NCBI GenBank assembly: GCA_964472545.1
Contig: CAYYNP010000395.1
Location: 1 to 7,712 of the forward strand
Length of the DNA stretch: 7,712 bases
Direction: 5' to 3'
Source of the DNA: CAYYNP01 sp964472545
GTDB lineage: Bacteria; Planctomycetota; Planctomycetia; Pirellulales; Thermoguttaceae
The position numbers and the translations under genes are program-made. This document shows positions 1 through 7,400 of this stretch, one piece after another. Under the pieces are notes generated by a model that was not told the DNA's origin, made no database searches, and saw nothing but the letters and a program-made list of their open reading frames with translations. Position 1 is the stretch's first letter, and every line of letters starts with the position of its first letter.

Positions 1-3000
1 CCCCAAACCGAAAGATACTATTGTGGATCATACTATCGACCGGCTCGCCACCCGCGCCCTTCAGACGGTAGCGGATCTCCATGCCCCAGGTCGGTTCGAG
101 GTCGGGAATGGTTAGCACCACGGTTTGGCCGTCGGGTTGGAGCGCGGCCTTGGTGACCGGCAGGCTGCGCTCGTTGACGTGGGGTGAGCCGTAGTTGGCC
201 GAGCGGCGCAGGGCCCAGATCTTCACCGAGTAGTTCTCGGCCTTCTCGGCGATCTCGCGATCGAGCGGTCCGCTGAAGGTGATCTGCATGCTTGTGCGTT
301 TGGCGGCCAGGTCGAGCGGCAGGTGGACCGGCTTGCCCGTATAGCGCATCCGGTAGAAGCCGCCGGGCTGGGTTCGCGAGCCGGCCCAGGAGAACATGCC
401 GCAAAGGTAGAGTTGGCCGTCGCCGGGATGGAACCGCCCGCGCATCACGCCGGTGGGGAACGCCGGAATCGGCAGGCGGCACATGCCGCCTTGCGCCTGG
501 CCGTCGATCCGCTCGTGCGGCACCACGTAGACCATGCCGTAGCCGTACGAGGTGTTCAGCAGCGTTCCCTTCAACGGGCCCCATTTGTCACTGGTGACCC
601 ACATCAGCTCGGCGGGCGAGCGGTCGAAGCTGTTGGTGATCCAGCAGAGCGGCTGCCGCATCGCCTCATCGGACGTGTCGGTCACGTCGTGGTAGCCGAA
701 GGCGTTGCCGTAGTAGCCACCCTTGCCGGGCACCCAGTTGATGCGGTTCTTGGGCATCCAGTGGCCTTCCTGGTCGGTGACGAAAAAGGTGCCGTCGGGG
801 TTGATGCAAACACCGTTGGCCGCGCGAAAACCCGTGGCCAGGATGTCGGTCCGCGAGCCGTCCTTGCTCACCCGCAAGAGCGTACCGTGATGTGGCACCA
901 GGGCCGCCTTGGCGTGTCGGGCCGACTTGGCATAGTAGAAGTTCCCCTCGGGGTCGGTCTGCAAGCCCATGGCGAACTCGTGAAAGTGCTCGGTCACCTG
1001 ATGGTCGTTGTTGAAGTTCTCGTAGTAGTCGATCTCACCGTCGCCGTTGAGATCGTGCAAGATCGCAATCTGGTCGCGGCAACCGACGTAGATCTTGCCG
1101 TCGAGGAACTTCAAGCCCAACGGCTGGAACAAACCTGAAGCGATCCGCTGCCAGGTGATCTTCTCCCCCGGGCGATCGAGCCCGGAGACCATCCACACGT
1201 CGCCGTCCCAACAGGCCACCACCGCCCGTTTGCCGTCGGGCATGAAGTCGAAACCGGTGGGGCGCACGCGGCAGAGCCAGGGGTTGTTGGCCGGGCGCGT
1301 GAGCACGTCGATGGCGAAGGGGCCGTCGTCGCTGCCGACCGTATCCTGCATGACCAACTCGCCGGGCCAACGCGGCGGGCCGCCGCGAGTCAACGGCGAA
1401 AGGTCCATGGCCGACGTGTTGCCGGCCAGCCGTTCGACGGTCGGCGCGACTTGCGCGACCTTCTCCACGCGAGCCAGCGAAAGCGTGAACTTCAACGGCT
1501 TCTTGCCGGCGGGGATCTTCAGCCGCAGTTGGCCGTCCTCGGTAGCCAGCCACTGGGCACCTTCGATCGGCTGGGAGATGCCGGCCACCATCACACCGCC
1601 GACGGCGCTGGCCGGCGCGGCCGGCGCACCCTTCGGGCGGCCCTTGAGAACCTGGCCGTCGTGGCCATGTTTGGTGACGTCGACGACCGTCGTGCCATGG
1701 GCACGGTCGGCCTGCCATCGGGCAACCAGGCCGTCGTTCGGACCGCTCTCGGCGGTGGCCTTGGCGATCTCGGCGTCGCTGAGTGCCCGGCCGTAGAACG
1801 CCACGTGCGACATCTGGCCGCTATAGAACGGCTTCTGCGGGAAATTCGGACACGTATATCCCAGCCGCACGACAAACGCCTGATCTCCGCCGAGCGGCTT
1901 CATGTTTCGCTCGCCGTCGAGCTTGCCGTCGACGAACAGGCGGATGCGGTTCGTGGCGTGTTCGTAGATCATGGCCACTTCGTGCCAGCGATTATCGTTG
2001 ACCGCGGTGCGTCCGCCGACGACGCCCACGAAACCAATGTCGAACGCCAGCTTGCCGCTGCGAACGAAGAGCGACTGTCCGCCGCGGGGCCAGTTCCCGC
2101 CCGCGGCGGTCTTGGCGAGAATCGTGCCGTCTTGCTTCGTGCGAATCCGCGCACAGATGGTGTAGTCCGCCAACGACATATTCAACTTGCCTGCTTTGGC
2201 AATTTCGACGCGCGTCTTGCCGTCGAACGAGAGCGGCGTAGCCGGGGGCAGATCTCCGGGCGTCGCCGGGTCTTCCGTGGGGTCGGGCTCCTCGACAACC
2301 AGCGCTCCCCCGGGGCCGAAGACGGTGATCCGTCCGTCTGCCGCATCGGCCTCCGAAGCGACATCGTCCAGCGAAAGCAACCCCACGTCGGCCCCGCGCT
2401 GTTCGGCCACTTGCAGGATCATCTCGCGACTTCGAGGCCCGATGTTCATCGTTCGCGTGAAGATCGCTTCGTCGGTAGAGGCGTCGACCGCCGGCATCTC
2501 CAACACGGCCGTGTCGCCGACCGTATACGAGACAATCACCCGGTTGCCCTGATGATACATCCCCTTGTAATGGGCCCAGTCGCGCGGCAAGGGGCCGTAG
2601 GGGCGATCGTCCCGGCCGAGAAAGCGAGGGTCCTCGAAGCTGCCGTCTTCCGGGTTGGCCCAGCCGGGGCCCGTCTTGTTCTCGAAGTGGACCTGGCCGA
2701 CCAGCCGCGGATGGATCGCGTGGCGGCCGTTAAGCATGATCGCGTTGTAGTCGATGAACTCCTCGCCGCTCCAGCCGGCGGCCACGCGCAGCGTGTCCTC
2801 GTCGTAGATCACCCAATAGCGCCCGCGCGTCACGCCGCCGGCTCCCGGATCGAGGCGAATGGCCATCCCCTTGTAAGCAAAGTTCGAGGCATTGGTGCCG
2901 ATCTCGTACGACGCGGTCAGGTTCGGACCGTAATCCATCGCCACCCAGGGCTCGTATTTCACCGGCTCCGGGCCGCGGGTGTCGCCCTCGGGCAGTTTAG

Positions 3001-4036
3001 CGAGATAGGTTTCGTCGGCGTCCACGTACTGGCTGGCGTTGTCTTCCTTCAAATACGCCTCGCGGATGTAATGCACCACGTCGTATTTCTGCTTGGGCAC
3101 CATCCAGGTCTGCGGCACCATCAGACCGAAGCCGTTGGTGAGCGTTTTGTACATCGCGTGCGGGCCGCTGCCGTTGCGGAACTTGTCGGTGGCAAAACGC
3201 AGCGAAGTGGGCAGCGATCCGGGCTCCTCGTGCGTGCCGTGGCAGTTCACACACAGCCGGTTGTAGATCGCCTCGCCCCGCTTGAAACTCTCTTGGTCCA
3301 GGTCCGCGATCATCCCCGCGTGATCGACGTGCTTTTCGTATTCCGGCAACGGCGGCCGGGCGTACAACGACGGCTCCGGCTCGAGTTCCAACGCCCGCCG
3401 CGGACCGCCTTCGATGATCTCGATCACGTAGCGCAGCAGATCCAGAAACTGCTGACGATCGGCCAGTTGGTTGACCAACTCCGGCGGCATGATCGATTGC
3501 GTGCTTTCGGCCCAGTCTTCGACCGTGTCCATGTCGATGCTGACTTCCTTGCCGTCGTCGTTCGGGTCGCGCAACACGAGCTTGTCGTCGTCTTCGCTGA
3601 CCAGCAGCCCGGTGATCGAGAGCCCGTCGTCGGTATAGACCACCACCGACTCGAATCCCTTGCGGATATCTTTCGACGGGTCCAGAAGCGACTGCACGAG
3701 GAACGTGTCGGTGATCGTCTGCTCCGGATCGGGCTTCGTCAGGTTCGGCCCCAACGGCGAGTCTTCTTCCTCGAAGGTGTGGCACTTGCGGCAGGTGAGG
3801 TGCTCCTGATAGAAGAGGATCGCCCCGCGGGCTGCCTCACCCTGCTGCCGGGCTGCCTTTGCCAGTTCCGCCGGGTCTTCCTTGAGTAGCTCGTCCTCAA
3901 GCGTCGGCAGGGGCTCTTCTTCTTGTTCTTGGCCGAAAACGCCTGAGCCGAACGGCGCCAGCAAACACGCCAAGATGACCAATCGGGTTGTGAATCTCCA
4001 GTGGATAAGCGGCGTCGTACTCGTCTCCGTCTTCAT
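1..4036 (-). CDS. Exported multidomain diheme c-type cytochrome (heme-binding domain + cytochrome c + DUF6797-like + LamG + beta-propeller), 3' end cut by window
   Basis: The frame is open from ATG at 4036 to the window edge (1345 codons, no stop), so the C-terminus is missing, though probably only by a little. Residues 1-35 form a signal peptide: K2, R14 and R18, then hydrophobic LVILACLLAPFG, with likely cleavage after VFG before Q36. Residues 62-210 match the planctomycete/Verrucomicrobium heme-binding type (TIGR02603-like), with CRKCH at 82-86, an inserted beta-rich stretch and candidate axial M183 in SIMPPEL. A second cytochrome c domain (250-330) has CVNCH at 262-266 and candidate ligands M306/M312. 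Residues 355-560 resemble DUF6797. An acidic, Pro-rich linker (580-601) leads to a LamG/concanavalin-like fold (600-765, WHEVAMIYEHATNRIRLFVDG). Residues 915-1235 look like a six-bladed propeller of the sorbosone dehydrogenase/NHL type, with an EF-hand-like loop at 995-1006. A beta-sandwich tail follows. Two covalent hemes outside the cytoplasm imply electron transfer; the substrate is unknown, and a role in glycan use is only a guess. It is divergent from the gene at 4329. Confidence 0.93.
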   Translation of the reverse strand, partial: MKTETSTTPLIHWRFTTRLVILACLLAPFGSGVFGQEQEEEPLPTLEDELLKEDPAELAKAARQQGEAARGAILFYQEHLTCRKCHTFEEEDSPLGPNLTKPDPEQTITDTFLVQSLLDPSKDIRKGFESVVVYTDDGLSITGLLVSEDDDKLVLRDPNDDGKEVSIDMDTVEDWAESTQSIMPPELVNQLADRQQFLDLLRYVIEIIEGGPRRALELEPEPSLYARPPLPEYEKHVDHAGMIADLDQESFKRGEAIYNRLCVNCHGTHEEPGSLPTSLRFATDKFRNGSGPHAMYKTLTNGFGLMVPQTWMVPKQKYDVVHYIREAYLKEDNASQYVDADETYLAKLPEGDTRGPEPVKYEPWVAMDYGPNLTASYEIGTNASNFAYKGMAIRLDPGAGGVTRGRYWVIYDEDTLRVAAGWSGEEFIDYNAIMLNGRHAIHPRLVGQVHFENKTGPGWANPEDGSFEDPRFLGRDDRPYGPLPRDWAHYKGMYHQGNRVIVSYTVGDTAVLEMPAVDASTDEAIFTRTMNIGPRSREMILQVAEQRGADVGLLSLDDVASEADAADGRITVFGPGGALVVEEPDPTEDPATPGDLPPATPLSFDGKTRVEIAKAGKLNMSLADYTICARIRTKQDGTILAKTAAGGNWPRGGQSLFVRSGKLAFDIGFVGVVGGRTAVNDNRWHEVAMIYEHATNRIRLFVDGKLDGERNMKPLGGDQAFVVRLGYTCPNFPQKPFYSGQMSHVAFYGRALSDAEIAKATAESGPNDGLVARWQADRAHGTTVVDVTKHGHDGQVLKGRPKGAPAAPASAVGGVMVAGISQPIEGAQWLATEDGQLRLKIPAGKKPLKFTLSLARVEKVAQVAPTVERLAGNTSAMDLSPLTRGGPPRWPGELVMQDTVGSDDGPFAIDVLTRPANNPWLCRVRPTGFDFMPDGKRAVVACWDGDVWMVSGLDRPGEKITWQRIASGLFQPLGLKFLDGKIYVGCRDQIAILHDLNGDGEIDYYENFNNDHQVTEHFHEFAMGLQTDPEGNFYYAKSARHAKAALVPHHGTLLRVSKDGSRTDILATGFRAANGVCINPDGTFFVTDQEGHWMPKNRINWVPGKGGYYGNAFGYHDVTDTSDEAMRQPLCWITNSFDRSPAELMWVTSDKWGPLKGTLLNTSYGYGMVYVVPHERIDGQAQGGMCRLPIPAFPTGVMRGRFHPGDGQLYLCGMFSWAGSRTQPGGFYRMRYTGKPVHLPLDLAAKRTSMQITFSGPLDREIAEKAENYSVKIWALRRSANYGSPHVNERSLPVTKAALQPDGQTVVLTIPDLEPTWGMEIRYRLKGAGGEPVDSMIHNSIFRFG
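3932..4036 (-). other. Signal peptide of the cytochrome protein
   Basis: Residues 1-35: positively charged start (K2, R14, R18), hydrophobic core 19-29, and predicted cleavage after V-F-G before Q36, where a strongly acidic stretch begins. The LAC triplet at 22-24 is not a good lipobox because the hydrophobic stretch continues past the cysteine. Export fits the two CxxCH heme sites, whose hemes are attached outside the cytoplasm. Confidence 0.8.
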
Positions 4037-4328
4037 CGACAATCCTTCTTTGGGGGTGCGGTTTGTGTCCCGTTCTGGCGCCGTTGCCGCCCGACGTTGA
4101 ACTGATTCGCAGAAACTCTATTGTATTCGACGGGTCGGCGGGGTGCCACAGGGCGGGCGCGCTCGATGCTACGAACGGGAAACCGCGTCGGCACGCGTGG
4201 AATCTCGGCGATGCGGCGATCTTTCTTCTGGGCGTCGTCCCAAGTATACTGCCAGCGCGACGCAAGTCGACATGGCGGCAGAGGTAATTGCCCGTTTTCG
4301 ACCGTACTGGGAGAAGAGCGATACAACC
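4037..4328. promoter_or_regulatory. Divergent intergenic region with candidate promoters
   Basis: This 292-bp gap between two divergent start codons must carry the promoters of both genes unless they are transcribed from further away. Candidate -10 boxes by eye: TACAAT on the minus strand (4125 to 4120) for the cytochrome gene, with no convincing -35. For the plus-strand gene there are TATACT at 4245-4250, 79 bases before its ATG, and a weaker pair TTGAAC (4097-4102) / TATTGT (4119-4124) with a 16-base spacer. AGTATACT (4243-4250) is a perfect 8-bp palindrome. I see no riboswitch, operator repeat or small gene. Frames on both strands run through this gap but have no family resemblance and look like by-products of high GC. 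Confidence 0.3.
4043..4050 (-). promoter_or_regulatory. Ribosome binding site of the cytochrome gene
   Basis: On the minus strand AAGAAGGA lies six bases before the ATG at 4036, a good Shine-Dalgarno match and spacing. It supports this start, which also gives a well-formed signal peptide. Confidence 0.65.
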
Positions 4329-4412
4329 ATGGTTCCTTCAACGACCAAGTTCACCACCTGCGCGTTGGCCGTGCTGGTCATCGGTTGGCATGCCGCCGCC
4401 GCGTGCCGTGCC
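4329..4412 (+). other. Signal peptide of the methyltransferase-like/PQQ protein
   Basis: Residues 1-28: short polar start with K7, hydrophobic core about 11-20, small-residue run HAAAACRA before the acidic mature start AEES. A lipoprotein site at C26 is less likely because the -3 position is Ala rather than Leu. Export is predicted, so the following SAM-binding-like domain would lie outside the cytoplasm. Confidence 0.75.
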
Positions 4413-7400
4413 GCCGAAGAGAGCGGCGCGACGGCCCGGGCCGCCGCCCAAACTCTTCTTGCCGAAGCCGGCGTTCGAGGCGGTTTGATCGTTCACCTTG
4501 GCTGCGGCGACGGCAAACTGACCGCTGCGCTAAGGGCGGGCGAAGGCTACACGATTCACGGGCTCGGCACCGATCCGGCCGGCATCGAAGCGGCCCGGCG
4601 GACGTTCCGATCGCGAGGCCTCGACGGCAGCGTGTCCGTCGAGCACTGGACGGACGACCGCTTGCCGTATACGGACAATCTGGTGAACCTGGTCGTTTGC
4701 CAAGACCCGGCCGGAATACCGATCAGCGAGGTGATGCGAGTGCTTTCGCCCGGCGGCGTGGCAATGATCGAGCAGGGCGGCCAATGGAAGAAGACCGTCA
4801 AGCCGTGGCCGGAGGAGATCGATCAGTGGACGCATTTTCTATACGACGCTAGCGGCAACGCGGTTGCCAAGGACAGCAAGGTTGGGCCGCCGCGTCACGT
4901 CCAGTGGGCGGCTGCGCCGGCCAGATCGCGCGACCACGACGCGTTGGCCAGCCTCAGTGCCATGACGTCGAGCAACGGCCGGCTGTTTCAGATCTGCGAT
5001 GAGGGGCCCGTTTCGTTGATCCACCACGCTGCCCAATGGCGGCTGGTCGCGCGCGACGCGTTCAACGGAACCGTGCTCTGGCGGCGCGAGATCGGATCGT
5101 GGCTGACGCATCTCTATTACTTCTGGTCCGGCCACGTGCAGTTGCCTCGGCGGCTGGTCTCGATCGGCGATCGGGTCTACGTGACGCTCGGCATCGAGGC
5201 CCCGGTGACGATGCTCGACGCGGCCACCGGGCAAACGTTGCTGACCTTTGCCGGCTCCGAGAAGACCGAGGAGATCATCTGTCACGACGGCGTGTTGCTG
5301 GCTGCGATTGGCGACCCGGACCTCTTGAACCGCGAGTCGGATACGACCTGGAACTACTGGCCGCGACGCGCCGACGGGCAAACGCCTGCCGCCAAAACGA
5401 TCGTCGCCTATCGAGCCGGCACGGGCGACGTCCTCTGGAAGAAGACCGCCGACAACCTGGCGTATCTCGTGCCCCTTTCGCTGGCCGCCGCCGGCCGTAG
5501 AGCGTTCTTTCTCGACCAAGAGCACCTCTGCTGCGTCGATTTGCATACCGGCAAGGACCTCTGGAATGCGCCTTGCCCGATCGAAGGCCGCTTCCGACGC
5601 AACTACACACCGACCTTGGTCGTGCATGAGGACGCCGTCGTCGTCTTGACGGCGAAACGTCTGGCCGCGTTCTCCGCTGTCGACGGCAAGCCGTTGTGGC
5701 ACAAGGACGGCGGAAACCGCGGCTATGCGTCGCCGGGAGACCTGTTCGTCATCGGTTCCGTGGCCTGGACGCTTCCGGCCACCGGGAACAACGATTTTTG
5801 GGGCATCGATTTGCGCAGCGGCACCATGGAGAAGACCTTTGTCCAGGACCAGGTGTGGCCCGGCGGGCATCATCATCGTTGCTACCGCAACAAGGCCACC
5901 GAACAATACCTCGTCACCGGGCGGCGCGGCCTGGAGTACATCAGCCTGACGGGCCGGCGGCACGTCCACAACTGGTGGATTCGCGGCGAATGCCAGTACG
6001 GCGTGTTGCCCTGCAACGGACTGACGTACGTACCGCCGGACCCGTGTACGTGTTTCAACTTCGTCAAGGTCGACGGATTCTATGCGCTGGCTGCGGGCAA
6101 TTCGCTGGACGAGACGTCGATCCGTAGCGGCAAAGCCCATAGTAGTCATCTCGCTCCGCGAGATGTCATGTCGTCTCGCGGAGCGAGACGACTACTATCC
6201 ACCGATCCACTACTATCCACCGATCGGGGTTCGGACGAGTGGCCCACGTATCGCCACGACGCCACCCGCAGCGGATCGACAACAACGCGCGTTCCGTCCG
6301 ACGTTCGCCGGCTTTGGGCCACGGACGTCGGCAGCAATGCCAGCAGCCCGGTCGTGGCCGACGGCAAGTTGCTGACCGCGTCGACGAACCAACACACCGT
6401 ATCCTGTTTGGATGCCGAGACGGGCGAACCCTGTTGGCGATTCGTCGCCAACGGCCCGGTCGATTCGCCGCCGACGATCTTCGGCCAGTTGGCCATCTTT
6501 GGCTCGCGCGACGGCCACGTCTACGCCGTGCGGCTTGCCGACGGCAAGCTGGTCTGGCGTTTCCGCGGGGCCGCGATCGATCGGCGGATTTGCGTCGACG
6601 GCCGCCTGGAATCGGTATGGCCGATCCACGGAAGTGTGTTGGTGCTTCCGCTGGCGGCCGACGTGGCCGAGAAGGCGAACGCCGAACCTGAAGGGGTCGT
6701 CTATTTTGCCGCCGGCCGCTCTTCGTATCTCGACGGCGGAATCGACGTCTTCGGCCTCGATGCACACACCGGCCGGCAACGCTACCACACGTCGCTGGCG
6801 GCCTTGCCCCACGAACCGGGCAACGACCGCCGCGAGGAGACGCCCGCTGCGGCGTTGCCCGACGTGCTCGTTTCCGACGGCCGGCAGATCAACATGCGGC
6901 AAGTCCAATTCGACCGCTCTTTAGCCCGATGCGGCCCCGGCCCCCTGCACACGCTCTTTTCCACGACCGGGCTGCTGGAGGATTGTTGGGCGCATCGGCA
7001 CAACTGGTCGCTCGGCTGCGAGCAGTTTGTCGGCGGCGGGGATCCCGTCGGCGGCACGCGCGAGGGCATGCGGACGCGCCATCCCATGGGCAAGCTGATC
7101 GTGTTCGACGAACAATATGCCTATGGCGTTCAGTCGTACTACTCCTATCTGAAACACACCCGGTCGATGTGGCCGGCCTGGCATGAAGGCGAGTTGCACC
7201 AGAAGTACGCCACGTACGAACCGCGGCACTTTCCCGTGGGTGTTCGGCTGTTCGCAAAGCAAAGGCCGGTGACGGAGGGCGACGGAAAGCGGGAAACACG
7301 GCAGCAGGGGCCCCCACCCGGGAAGAACCTCGAATCACACTCCGTCGGCCAGCGGTGGGCGATGCGCGTGCCGTTGCAGGTGCGTGCCATGGTGCTTACG

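Noticed and set aside
14..37. Imperfect inverted repeat GATACTAT / ATACTATC near the left edge
   Set aside because: Short (7 of 8 pairs) and inside the coding frame; codons for DSMIHNSIF explain it.
2997..3785. Minus-strand open frame of 262 codons in the cytochrome region
   Set aside because: It is on the same strand as the cytochrome gene but in a different frame; the true frame carries both CxxCH motifs and runs unbroken from 4036.
1451..3889. Long plus-strand open frame of 812 codons opposite the cytochrome gene
   Set aside because: It lies antisense to a frame with clear heme, LamG and propeller motifs. Its translation is rich in Arg, Val and His with no domain or signal peptide. High GC at third positions keeps stops rare on the opposite strand.
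4143..4328. Upstream extension of the plus-strand gene, including ATG at 4143 and 4272
   Set aside because: The extra residues are Arg-rich with no homology that I recognise, and would place the signal peptide inside the protein. ATG 4329 begins a proper signal peptide.
4839..6149. Minus-strand open frame of 436 codons opposite the PQQ-protein gene
   Set aside because: It is antisense to well-defined PQQ repeats, has an Arg/Val-rich composition without recognisable motifs, and is explained by codon bias of the real gene.
6082..6375. Plus-strand open frame of 97 codons crossing the REP element
   Set aside because: It is the second open frame of the element plus the shifted frame of the main gene; there is no motif of its own.
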